A stretch of 5,308 nucleotides of DNA from F23-B02 sp963610045 (GCA_963610045.1 CAVDMS010000089.1:1-5308); one strand, 5' to 3'. Positions 1 to 5,169 are shown, counted from the first letter of the stretch. Notes: generated by a model not told the origin, from the letters alone. Made by a program: numbers and translations.

Positions 1-57
1 ATTTTACAGGGTGCATAGCAGTTTTGAGCGAGATATTTTTCGTTCAGACAAAATAAC

Positions 58-96
58 AAAATCTCGGCAATACTTTGTGTATTACCGAGATTTTTT
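58..96. terminator. Bidirectional intrinsic terminator at the end of the small-protein cassette
   Basis: A 13-bp stem (61-73 with 79-91, one C/A mismatch, base ATCTCGG/CCGAGAT) closes a 5-nt loop. It is followed by six T on the plus strand, and on the minus strand the downstream flank is TTTTGTTATTTTG. It lies 44 bp beyond the stop of the last minus-strand gene, so it most likely ends that transcript. The T-tract on the other side would also stop a plus-strand transcript entering from the left. I see no gene in 1-57. Confidence 0.85.
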
Positions 97-139
97 ATGA
101 AGTATGGGCGGAAAAGAGCCGCTCAAAACCGACTTATCC

Positions 140-355
140 TCATCTGAGTCCGCCCAAGGGACCGGGACTTGTTTCATATGTGCCGATGACGTCCTGCTCC
201 TCATCGTACACTATAAATATCTTCCCGTTTTCGTAATCGACCCAAACCGACTTCTCTCCCGAATTCTTGGTAAATCCGATCTTGCACAGCTCGATGCCGT
301 CCTCGGTGTCTTTTATACAAACGCTCAGATACCCTTTATCACACGAATCGTCCAC
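140..355 (-). CDS. Hypothetical 71-aa protein, last gene of the small-protein cassette
   Basis: I do not recognise a family. The start is a GTG, chosen because GGGAGG (362-367) lies 6 nt upstream and because the ATG two bases before it opens a frame that stops after ten codons. The Shine-Dalgarno site abuts the TAA of the upstream gene (359-361), so translation is probably coupled. The protein is acidic and predicted to be soluble, with no signal peptide or membrane segment. Its middle alternates polar and hydrophobic residues (VWVDYENGKIFIVYDEEQD, about residues 37-55), which suggests beta strands, and this recalls the Tyr-rich hairpins of the preceding repeat protein without being a clear repeat copy. 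It carries two Cys (5 and 24) and a Pro/Gly-rich tail. That it is a real gene rests on the ribosome binding site, tight spacing and the terminator just after it. Confidence 0.7.
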   Translation of the reverse strand: MDDSCDKGYLSVCIKDTEDGIELCKIGFTKNSGEKSVWVDYENGKIFIVYDEEQDVIGTYETSPGPLGGLR

Positions 356-358
356 ATC

Positions 359-646
359 TTACCTCCCGAAAATTTTTCTGACGCTGCTCTCGTCTATCTT
401 CCCTATACGGCGTGAGCTTTCGTTATAAACATATCCGCTTTCCTCGATCCGACCGCAGCGCCGCAGTCCTTCATCGTAGATATAGCCGTTTTTGTCTATG
501 CGTCCTATGCGGCTGAGGTTTTCGGCATAGATATAGCCGCTGCCAAAGTCTATTCGCCCGATGCGGCGCAGACCCTCGTCGTAGATATAGCCGCTGCCGT
601 CGATCTTGCCCAAGCGCCGCAGTCCCTCGGAGTATATGTATCCCAT
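359..646 (-). CDS. Five-repeat GYIY protein, beta-flower-like
   Basis: The 95-residue protein consists almost only of five tandem units of 17-18 residues, starting at residues 2, 19, 37, 54 and 71, with the pattern GYIYxEGLRRxGRIDxx. A short basic tail (VRKIFGR) ends it. Each unit reads as two short beta strands (GYIY and RRIGRI) joined by an acidic turn, so a closed radial fold with five blades is likely. From memory this fits the uncharacterised proteins called 4-fold or 5-fold beta-flower; I could not check this. There is no signal peptide or membrane segment. The ATG follows GGGAG (655-659) at 8 nt and lies 3 bp after the stop of the two-helix membrane protein gene. Its neighbours suggest that it works with that protein at the inner face of the membrane, but no function is known. 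The repeats also show at DNA level as 51-54-bp units. Confidence 0.85.
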   Translation of the reverse strand: MGYIYSEGLRRLGKIDGSGYIYDEGLRRIGRIDFGSGYIYAENLSRIGRIDKNGYIYDEGLRRCGRIEESGYVYNESSRRIGKIDESSVRKIFGR

Positions 647-649
647 GGC

Positions 650-1015
650 TCACTCTCCCGAAAGCTGTGCCAGCGCCTCTGCCAAATGCTCGCAAGGCTC
701 ACTGAAGGCGTTGGCAACTTCGATCTTCCCGACAACGATCTTGTTATACAAAAAGAAACTCAGCACCGCACCGATAACGACGGTGATAATAAAATCGCTC
801 CAGTTGCCGTATATCAAGCCCAATATTGCACCCAACACAACAGATGCCAAGACGATTATTTTGATCGCAGTTTCCCATTTGCCGATTCTTATACGGTAAT
901 TTCGGTAATCTTTGATTACCTCAGCCCCTACACGCAGCGCCGTGTCACTGTCGCCGTTTTTAAGCGCTCTCGATGCCCTTGTAACTCCCGAATTCCATTC
1001 GTCAAGCTTACTCAT
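650..1015 (-). CDS. Small membrane protein with two helices (121 aa), function unknown
   Basis: The frame is open from a TTG at 1030, but that TTG overlaps the Shine-Dalgarno site GGAGGG (1023-1028). The ATG at 1015, 7 nt downstream of that site, is the likely start and gives 121 residues beginning MSKLDEW. Residues 1-50 are polar and probably helical (a run such as SRALKNGDSDTALRVGAEVI). Two hydrophobic segments follow, about 51-70 and 74-95, split by a short GNWSD turn, so this is a membrane hairpin with both tails on the same side, probably the cytoplasm. The last 25 residues are amphipathic (ANAFSEPCEHLAEALAQL). I do not recognise a named family. It sits 18 bp after the 27-aa Cys/Tyr-rich ORF, in the same frame but separated by a TAA, and 3 bp before the repeat-protein gene. 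Confidence 0.8.
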   Translation of the reverse strand: MSKLDEWNSGVTRASRALKNGDSDTALRVGAEVIKDYRNYRIRIGKWETAIKIIVLASVVLGAILGLIYGNWSDFIITVVIGAVLSFFLYNKIVVGKIEVANAFSEPCEHLAEALAQLSGE

Positions 1016-1033
1016 TTCTCTGCCCTCCAAAAG

Positions 1034-1117
1034 TTAGTAGTAAATATCCTCGTTTACGTCTTTGCCGGTTTTTCTGCATGAATAGTGGCTGTTGTACCAA
1101 TAATAAGGACAGCTCAC
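1034..1117 (-). CDS. 27-aa Cys/Tyr-rich small protein, first gene of the cassette
   Basis: This gene is very short but has the best ribosome binding site of the cassette: AGGAGGGG, 6 nt before a GTG start. It lies directly behind a near-consensus promoter. The peptide begins MSCPYYWYNSHYSC and continues RKTGKDVNEDIYY before TAA. It has two Cys (3 and 14), seven Tyr and one Trp in 27 residues. From memory, the order CPYY, then Cys, then TGK, then Tyr-Tyr matches the first half of a family of small Clostridia proteins that goes on with further Cys (Y-C-x-N-Y, then CPIY) and is probably metal-binding. If so, this copy is a short form lacking the second half. Alternatively it is a leader peptide for the membrane-protein gene, whose start lies 18 bp further on. 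Confidence 0.6.
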   Translation of the reverse strand: MSCPYYWYNSHYSCRKTGKDVNEDIYY

Positions 1118-1123
1118 ACTTAT

Positions 1124-1131
1124 CCCCTCCT
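1124..1131 (-). promoter_or_regulatory. Strong Shine-Dalgarno site of the 27-aa ORF
   Basis: AGGAGGGG is close to a full match to the 16S rRNA 3' end and lies 6 nt before the GTG at 1117. It is the main evidence that this very short frame is translated and that GTG, not a later codon, is the start. Confidence 0.7.
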
Positions 1132-1147
1132 CGCTCTTGTTAGTCGG

Positions 1148-1176
1148 ATTTTACTGCATTTTGCGGTAAAAGTCAA
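1148..1176 (-). promoter_or_regulatory. Near-consensus housekeeping promoter of the small-protein cassette
   Basis: On the minus strand a -35 TTGACT (1171-1176) and a -10 TAAAAT (1148-1153) are separated by exactly 17 bp. Transcription should start near 1141, giving a leader of about 24 nt before the GTG at 1117. A promoter this good would be strongly active unless repressed, and the palindrome lying on it provides a means for that. Confidence 0.8.
1149..1171. promoter_or_regulatory. 23-bp palindromic operator, likely bound by the XRE regulator
   Basis: On the plus strand the arms are TTTTACTGCA (1149-1158) and TGCGGTAAAA (1162-1171). They are reverse complements apart from one base and are separated by TTT. 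The symmetry fits a dimeric HTH repressor. The site covers five of the six -10 bases, the whole 17-bp spacer and the last -35 base of the minus-strand promoter, so bound protein would exclude RNA polymerase. It also lies just upstream of the candidate promoter of the XRE gene. That the XRE protein is the binder is inferred from position and symmetry. Confidence 0.75.
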
Positions 1177-1193
1177 TAAGAAAAATGCCCGTA

Positions 1194-1202
1194 TGCTATT
1201 AT
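1194..1202 (+). promoter_or_regulatory. Candidate extended -10 promoter of the XRE gene
   Basis: TGCTATTAT gives the TGn extension followed by TATTAT, one base from the -10 consensus. No good -35 is present at 17-18 bp upstream (CAATAA or TCAATA, about 1173-1179), so this would be a weak promoter relying on the extension. It would start near 1209, leaving a short leader before the Shine-Dalgarno site at 1216. Confidence 0.45.
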
Positions 1203-1226
1203 CCTTCAAGACTGTGAGGTGATGGA

Positions 1227-1439
1227 ATGTACGCCCGCCTAAAGGGTTTGCGGGAAGACCGGGACTTAAAGCAGCGAGAGCTTGCGGAATATCTTAGCTG
1301 TTCTCAGCAGGTTTACAGCAACTACGAGCTTGGTCAAAGGGACATTCCTACGGACGTGCTGATAAAGCTCTCCGCACTTTACCATGTTTCCGTTGATTAT
1401 ATTCTCGGCATAACCAATAATCCGAAGCAGAATAAATAA
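1227..1439 (+). CDS. XRE-family HTH transcriptional regulator (70 aa)
   Basis: This is a single-domain Cro/C1-type DNA-binding protein. The HTH_3 fold spans about residues 5-61: LKGLREDRDLKQRELAEYL forms helices 1-2, SCSQQVYSNYELGQR holds the recognition helix (about 26-36), and the domain ends with the family's typical VSVDYILG (54-61). Only nine polar residues follow, so there is no separate sensor or dimerisation domain. The start follows GAGGTGAT (1216-1223), and an ATG five bases upstream (1222) opens a frame that stops within a few codons. The gene is divergent from the small-protein cassette, with a near-perfect palindrome in between, so it is most likely the cassette's repressor. Its stop codon lies inside the base of the following terminator stem. 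What signal lifts repression cannot be seen. Confidence 0.93.
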   Translation: MYARLKGLREDRDLKQRELAEYLSCSQQVYSNYELGQRDIPTDVLIKLSALYHVSVDYILGITNNPKQNK

Positions 1440-1479
1440 AAGCTTGCACAGCCCAAAGGGCTGTGCAAGCTTTTATTAT
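1438..1479. terminator. Bidirectional terminator between the XRE gene and the anti-sigma gene (repeat copy A)
   Basis: A perfect 17-bp stem (1438-1454 with 1458-1474) closes an AAA loop. The base of the stem is AAAAGCTTGC and the tails are TTTTATTAT on the plus strand and TTTTATTTATT on the minus strand. It serves two converging units: the XRE gene, whose TAA (1437-1439) runs into the stem, and the minus-strand anti-sigma gene ending at 1504. A second copy with the same base, loop and flank is at 2818-2859. Confidence 0.9.
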
Positions 1480-1485
1480 CGGTAC
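1464..1485. repeat. Dispersed repeat, copy A: right stem base plus flank of the terminator
   Basis: A 22-bp stretch, TGCAAGC then TTTTATTATCGGTAC, is identical to 2844-2865. Nine of these bases lie outside the stem, so stem symmetry alone does not explain the identity. Here the flank is noncoding, 19 bp beyond the stop of the anti-sigma gene. Confidence 0.8.
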
Positions 1486-1503
1486 GCTTTCCCGCAGCAC
1501 CAC

Positions 1504-2244
1504 TCAGGGGTGTTCACGGATCTGAACGACGACCCATTCTCCGTCGTCGCTTCTTTCCACCTTCCAAAGCGACGGAACATTGCTGCTTCCGTGAGCGAGA
1601 CTGCCGTCGTGATTGAAGGTCTCGGACGAGTAATATACCCATATATAGCCCTCGTCCTCCCCAAGATGGGCGGACCACAGCTCCAAGGAATGTTCGTTGA
1701 ACGACGCATCGCCGTAGCTGTCGGTATCGGTCGCATAGCGGGCAAGCAAGCCATATTCTTCTTCGTTTTCAGCCCTTGTGTGCCGCACATCATTAAAAGC
1801 CTTATCCGCCAAGCGCAAAACCGCCTGCGCCTCTCTGCGGTCGGAGGCAGAGCCGATATAAAGAGCTTTCGAGATTTCTTCACCGCTGTAGTAATCGCCG
1901 ATCGTCATGGAGCCGATATCCACGATACGGTAAACGGGGAAATAGTGAAGCAGCACGCACACGACGATGAAGATGCCTGCAATGACGGCGGCGATACGAT
2001 ACGCCTTTTTGCGGAATTTCCTGCGGGTAGCCTTCATGGACTTCGTCACTTCCGACTCCAGGCTCTCCCGCATTTCACCGCCGACCTTTTCCGCCTTCGT
2101 CCCCGCCTTCAAGGCTTCAAGCTCCGCAGCGCATTCCGGGCAAGCCTCAAGATGCTCTTTGACAGACGCATTCGTCTCGTCGCTGACCATATTTTCAACA
2201 TACAGGGGCAGTATATCACGAACGACGCTGCACTCATTTTTCAT
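1504..2244 (-). CDS. Anti-sigma factor with N-terminal zinc-binding domain, one membrane helix and an extracellular domain
   Basis: The N-terminus (about 1-45) is a zf-HC2/ZAS-type domain: Cys5, the typical DILPLYVENMVSDET stretch, then His31-x3-Cys35-x2-Cys38. This domain class clamps an ECF sigma factor. A charged linker (46-83, ending RRKFRKKAYR) leads to one transmembrane helix (about 84-102). Some 144 residues then lie outside the cell, ending in a WKV...DGEWVVVQI strand pair, and I do not recognise a sensor fold there. The start follows GGAGGG (2253-2258) at 8 nt and overlaps the sigma gene by 11 bp, so the two are coupled and made in matched amounts. The likely role is to hold the sigma factor at the membrane until a cell-surface signal releases it. 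The signal is unknown. Confidence 0.88.
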   Translation of the reverse strand: MKNECSVVRDILPLYVENMVSDETNASVKEHLEACPECAAELEALKAGTKAEKVGGEMRESLESEVTKSMKATRRKFRKKAYRIAAVIAGIFIVVCVLLHYFPVYRIVDIGSMTIGDYYSGEEISKALYIGSASDRREAQAVLRLADKAFNDVRHTRAENEEEYGLLARYATDTDSYGDASFNEHSLELWSAHLGEDEGYIWVYYSSETFNHDGSLAHGSSNVPSLWKVERSDDGEWVVVQIREHP

Positions 2245-2734
2245 ACTCAGATCCCTCCAATCTGCGTTGTATCATTTTCCTTGCTCGGTGGTAGGTGACG
2301 CAAGCCCAGTTATCGCTTTTCCCGTAGAGATCGCCGATCTCTCTGAACGACAGCTCCCCGAACACCCGCCACATGAACACCTCACGGTACGGCTCCGCCA
2401 TGCCGTGCAGGATCCTTCGTATTCGGCAGGCGTCCTCCCGCTCGCCGAGCTTTGTGTCGATATGAGCGTCCTCAGCGGCAGCGCTTTGCAGCTCCGCCTC
2501 GTCGATACTCAAAACTCGTTTGTTCTTTTTCAGGTATGAGTAATAGCTGTTCTTGGCAATCTGACAAAGCCAAACACGCATATCACATTCATTGCGAAAG
2601 CCGTCTATGGAATTGATCGCCTTGAAAAATGCTTCGCTCGTGATCTCCTCCGCAATATGCTCGTCGCCCGAAAGCTGCCATGCGTAGTGATATACCGACT
2701 TAAAATAGCTGCGGTATATCTCTTCAAACTCCAT
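2234..2734 (-). CDS. ECF-type (extracytoplasmic function) RNA polymerase sigma factor
   Basis: The 166-residue product has the two-domain layout of group 4 sigma factors. Region 2 covers about 1-72 (FEEIYRSYFKSVYHYAW, then the EEITSEAFFKAINSIDGFR core and VWLCQIAKNSYYSYLKK). A linker rich in Asp/Glu/Ala follows, then region 4 (about 100-160), with PYREVFMWRVFGELSFREIG leading into the HTH and YHRARKMIQRRL. The frame stays open upstream to 2968, but that extension runs through a terminator and the folate gene. The ATG at 2734 is chosen because it begins the conserved domain and is preceded by AAAGGGGGTGG (2742-2752). It overlaps the anti-sigma gene by 11 bp. It probably directs transcription of its own operon and of other, unseen targets. 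Confidence 0.93.
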   Translation of the reverse strand: MEFEEIYRSYFKSVYHYAWQLSGDEHIAEEITSEAFFKAINSIDGFRNECDMRVWLCQIAKNSYYSYLKKNKRVLSIDEAELQSAAAEDAHIDTKLGEREDACRIRRILHGMAEPYREVFMWRVFGELSFREIGDLYGKSDNWACVTYHRARKMIQRRLEGSEYEK

Positions 2735-2760
2735 TGCGCTGCCACCCCCTTTGCAAGTAA

Positions 2761-2786
2761 GACTCCTCGGACGCAGAAATCTTACA
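2761..2786 (-). promoter_or_regulatory. Candidate self-recognised ECF promoter of the sigma/anti-sigma operon
   Basis: On the minus strand TGTAAG (2781-2786) and AGTC (2761-2764) are 16 bp apart, which resembles the general ECF layout of an AA-containing -35 and a GTC-type -10. An A/T-rich run (GAAAAAATTTTTGATTT) lies just upstream, as an UP element would. Transcription would begin about 15-20 bp before the sigma gene's Shine-Dalgarno site. No good housekeeping promoter is apparent in the same gap. This is inference from spacing and context. Confidence 0.4.
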
Positions 2787-2817
2787 AAGAAATCAAAAAT
2801 TTTTTCGGAATAGACAG

Positions 2818-2859
2818 AAAAGCTTGCGCCCGCCAAAGGCGGGTGCAAGCTTTTATTAT
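2818..2859 (-). terminator. Terminator of the folate operon (repeat copy B)
   Basis: A 17-bp stem (2818-2834 with 2838-2854, including one G/T wobble pair) closes an AAA loop. The stem base is AAAAGCTTGC, as in copy A at 1438-1474. On the minus strand it begins one base after the stop codon of the folC fusion gene and ends with TTTTCTGTCT, a short U-tract, so termination may be less complete than with a full one. It also separates the folate operon from the sigma operon. Confidence 0.85.
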
Positions 2860-2865
2860 CGGTAC
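2844..2865. repeat. Dispersed repeat, copy B: overlaps the end of the folC fusion gene
   Basis: This 22-bp stretch is identical to 1464-1485. Here the flank is coding: it supplies the last two sense codons (TAC CGA) and the TAA of the folate gene. Confidence 0.8.
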
Positions 2866-4643
2866 TCGCCCTTTTCCGTGAACACGGCGGCGACGGCAGA
2901 GTCGTGCGGCTGCGTCGGCAGCTCGGCAATGCGCTGCGTCTCGAATGCGGCGGCGACCGCCTTCGCATTCACGCACTTCGGCAGGAAGCGGTCGTAAAAG
3001 CCCTTGCCCATGCCGAGTCGGTGCTGCCCCGAAAAGCCGGCGCAGGGGCAGATCACAAGCCCGATCTCCTCCGGCGAAAGCTCCCTTGACCGCAGCGGGT
3101 CGGGTTCCCATATCCCGAATGCGCCCTTTATGAAGGCGTCCGCACTCTCCGGCACGAGCGCTCTCATGTTGCCGTCAGGCTCCGTTTTCGGATACGCCGT
3201 GAGCTTCCCGTCGTCGGGAAGACGCAGCTTTGCTTCCGTCCCCGTCGCTCTGTACGACAGGATGACGGAGGCGTTTTTATACTCCCGGCTTTCGGCGATG
3301 CGCTCCGAAATTTGACGGGAAAAGCGCTCCCGCTCATCGTCCGAGAGCGATGCCCGGCGCTTTTTGCACTCACGGCGCAGAATGTCCTTCATCACCTGCG
3401 GGTAGAGGTTTTCGATCTCGCCCGCCATGTACAGCGAGCCGCAGGCAAGCACCGCCTCGTAGCCGTTAAGCGCAAGGCGCAAAGCGTCGCCGACCGAGGC
3501 GCAGACGCTCGCCGGAACGCCTCTTTCCTCGATGAGCCGTGCATATTCCTCCGCCGGAAGCGCCCGCGGGCTGTCCGGCGTGACGCAGTACACTCTGTTT
3601 GCAAAGGGCAGGAGCGACGAGAGCATCGCATCCGCATCCTTGTCACGGAGTATGCCGCTTATCATCGTAAAGCGCCGTCCGGAGAACACGCATGAAAGCC
3701 CGTCTTTGAGCGCCTCGGCGCACTGGGGATTGTGTGCCCCGTCGAGTACGAAGGGCGGCTCACGGCGCAGAAGCTCAAAGCGTGCGGGCCAGCGTGTGCG
3801 GCAAAGCCCGTCTTTGAGTGCCGCCTCGCTTATCGAAAATCCTTGGGAGCGCAGCACCTCGACGGTCTTCAAAACGACTGCCGCATTTTTGAGCTGATGA
3901 TCGCCGAGCAGCGGTATCGTGTAGCTTTCGCCGTTAAGCGTAAAGCTCTGCCCGTCAAGGCTCTGCGCCGTGCGATGCAGTCCCGAAAAGTCCACGGGGA
4001 TGTAGCTTGCCCCGACCTCACGGCAGCGGCTGCGGAACACCTCCGCCGACTCGCTGCCGCTGTCGTAGCACACGACGGGGCAGCCCGGCTTTATGATGCC
4101 CGCCTTCGCCGACGCAACGGAGGCGATCGTGTTGCCGAGGTACTCCGTGTGTTCAAGTCCGATGTTCATTATGACCGCCGCTGCGGGCGAGTCGATGACG
4201 TTCGTGCTATCAAGCTCGCCGCCGAGTCCCACCTCAAGCACCACGACGTCGCAGCCCTTTTCTAAAAACCACTGCATGGCGATCGCCGTTATGACCTCAA
4301 ACTGGCTCGGAGGGTCGTCCATTTTCTCCACAAGCGGGATCATGCGCTCCGTGAGCCGTGCAAGCTCCGCATCGGGAATATCGACGCCGTTTATCTGCAT
4401 CCGCTCGTTAAAGCGCCTTATATACGGCGACGTGTAAAGCCCCGTGCGATAGCCCGACGCCATAAGCACCGAGGACAGCATTGCGCAGGCGGAGCCTTTT
4501 CCGTTCGTCCCCGCAACGTGGACAAAGCGCAGCTTTTTATGCGGATCGCCGAGCATGGAGAGCAGCTGTCTCGTGCGGAAAAGCCCAAGCCTTGTCGATG
4601 CGGTGCGGCTTTCTATGTATCTTATCGCCTCGTCACCCGTCAT
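2856..4643 (-). CDS. folC: Fusion of dihydrofolate/folylpolyglutamate synthase (FolC) and 5-formyltetrahydrofolate cyclo-ligase
   Basis: Two folate enzymes sit in one 595-residue frame. Residues 1-417 are a complete FolC, which adds glutamate to dihydropteroate or folates using ATP. Visible are the P-loop GTNGKGS (45-51), LYTSPYI (69-75), EVGLGGELDSTN (137-148), the AKAGIIKPG stretch whose Lys180 is the expected carbamylated lysine, GDHQLKNAA and DGAHNP. Residues 418-595 are a full-length 5-formyl-THF cyclo-ligase, which turns the storage form 5-formyl-THF into 5,10-methenyl-THF. It shows a basic N-terminus (MKDILRRECKKRR), the signature RLGMGKGFYDR (542-552) and QPHD (578-581). There is no stop between them, and the Met at the junction has no properly spaced ribosome site, so one polypeptide is expected. 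The ATG at 4643 follows GGGAGG (4652-4657) at 8 nt and overlaps folT by 11 bp; a farther ATG at 4685 lacks this support. Confidence 0.93.
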   Translation of the reverse strand: MTGDEAIRYIESRTASTRLGLFRTRQLLSMLGDPHKKLRFVHVAGTNGKGSACAMLSSVLMASGYRTGLYTSPYIRRFNERMQINGVDIPDAELARLTERMIPLVEKMDDPPSQFEVITAIAMQWFLEKGCDVVVLEVGLGGELDSTNVIDSPAAAVIMNIGLEHTEYLGNTIASVASAKAGIIKPGCPVVCYDSGSESAEVFRSRCREVGASYIPVDFSGLHRTAQSLDGQSFTLNGESYTIPLLGDHQLKNAAVVLKTVEVLRSQGFSISEAALKDGLCRTRWPARFELLRREPPFVLDGAHNPQCAEALKDGLSCVFSGRRFTMISGILRDKDADAMLSSLLPFANRVYCVTPDSPRALPAEEYARLIEERGVPASVCASVGDALRLALNGYEAVLACGSLYMAGEIENLYPQVMKDILRRECKKRRASLSDDERERFSRQISERIAESREYKNASVILSYRATGTEAKLRLPDDGKLTAYPKTEPDGNMRALVPESADAFIKGAFGIWEPDPLRSRELSPEEIGLVICPCAGFSGQHRLGMGKGFYDRFLPKCVNAKAVAAAFETQRIAELPTQPHDSAVAAVFTEKGEYR

Positions 4644-5169
4644 TGCGCACGCCTCCCTTTGCCGCCCCGAAGCGGGACAGCGCATTTACGATCGGCGGCA
4701 GCAGGAAGCCCTCGGCGACCGCCTTTACGACGCAGACCGCATATCTCGGAATTATCGTCGCAAACACATACGCCACCGTGTAGCCGTACACCCGGCTGTC
4801 GATATACAGCACTCCCGTGTTGAGTGTCGTCACCGTAAGCTCGGCAATGACGCACAAAAGCACCGTCTTTTTCCGACTGAGCTTGTAGTCGCCCGCCTTT
4901 GCAGCAAAGCCGACTATAAGTCCGCAGACGCAGTACGGCAGCATCCACAGCGGCGTCGTGGGCATAAGCCCGTAGCGCAGAAGCTGGTACACGAAGGTGC
5001 CGCAAAGTCCGACGGCGGCGCCGGAGAGCGGTCCCATCACAAGTGCGCCGATGATGATCGGCAGGGTCTCGAAGCTGAGCTTAAAGTTGCCGGTGCTGAT
5101 CGAAAAATAGCCCAACACGGCGCAAAGCGCCGCAAGCGCCGAATTTGTACATAACTGTTTTGTGTTCAA
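4633..5169 (-). CDS. folT: Folate-specific S component of an ECF transporter (FolT)
   Basis: The 178-residue integral membrane protein is the substrate-binding subunit that captures folate outside the cell and passes it to a shared EcfA/A'/T energy module, which is not encoded here. It shows the family's opening STGNFKLSFETLPIIIGALV (about 25-44), then MGPLSGAAVGLCGTFVYQLL and further hydrophobic segments, about six helices in all, ending at LLPPIVNALSRFG. The frame is open to 5292, but that extension runs through the riboswitch. The start is taken as TTG at 5167-5169, 6 nt after AAGGGGGG (5176-5183). Specificity for folate rather than another vitamin is supported by the THF riboswitch upstream and the folC fusion downstream. 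A TTG start inside a U-tract suggests low, tightly controlled translation. Confidence 0.9.
   Translation of the reverse strand: MNTKQLCTNSALAALCAVLGYFSISTGNFKLSFETLPIIIGALVMGPLSGAAVGLCGTFVYQLLRYGLMPTTPLWMLPYCVCGLIVGFAAKAGDYKLSRKKTVLLCVIAELTVTTLNTGVLYIDSRVYGYTVAYVFATIIPRYAVCVVKAVAEGFLLPPIVNALSRFGAAKGGVRNDG

Noticed and set aside
21..129. A 10-bp perfect inverted repeat, GTTTTGAGCG (21-30) and CGCTCAAAAC (120-129), flanking the terminator at 58-96.
   Set aside because: One such pair within about 100 bp is expected by chance in a window of this size, and nothing resembling a mobile element lies between the arms.
104..415. A plus-strand open frame of 103 aa.
   Set aside because: It lies opposite two coupled minus-strand genes with good ribosome sites, and has none itself.
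405..640. Regularly spaced DNA repeats of 51-54 bp that could suggest a CRISPR array.
   Set aside because: They are the coding units of the five-repeat protein, with no unique spacers and codon-level variation.
1016..1030. TTG start at 1030 for the two-helix membrane protein.
   Set aside because: The TTG overlaps the Shine-Dalgarno site itself; the ATG at 1015 has correct spacing.
1476..1883. A 135-aa minus-strand frame ending within the dispersed repeat.
   Set aside because: It overlaps the anti-sigma gene in another frame and has Arg/Pro-rich, shadow-like composition. Its end resembles the folate gene's end only because both use the same repeat.
1444..2298. A long plus-strand open frame (284 aa), and another at 1967-2539.
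   Set aside because: Both are antisense shadows of the anti-sigma and sigma genes and show no recognisable domain or ribosome site.
2735..2968. N-terminal extension of the sigma factor frame by 78 residues.
   Set aside because: It runs through the folate terminator and the end of the folC fusion gene, is low-complexity (Arg/Ser/Pro), and the conserved domain and ribosome site point to 2734.
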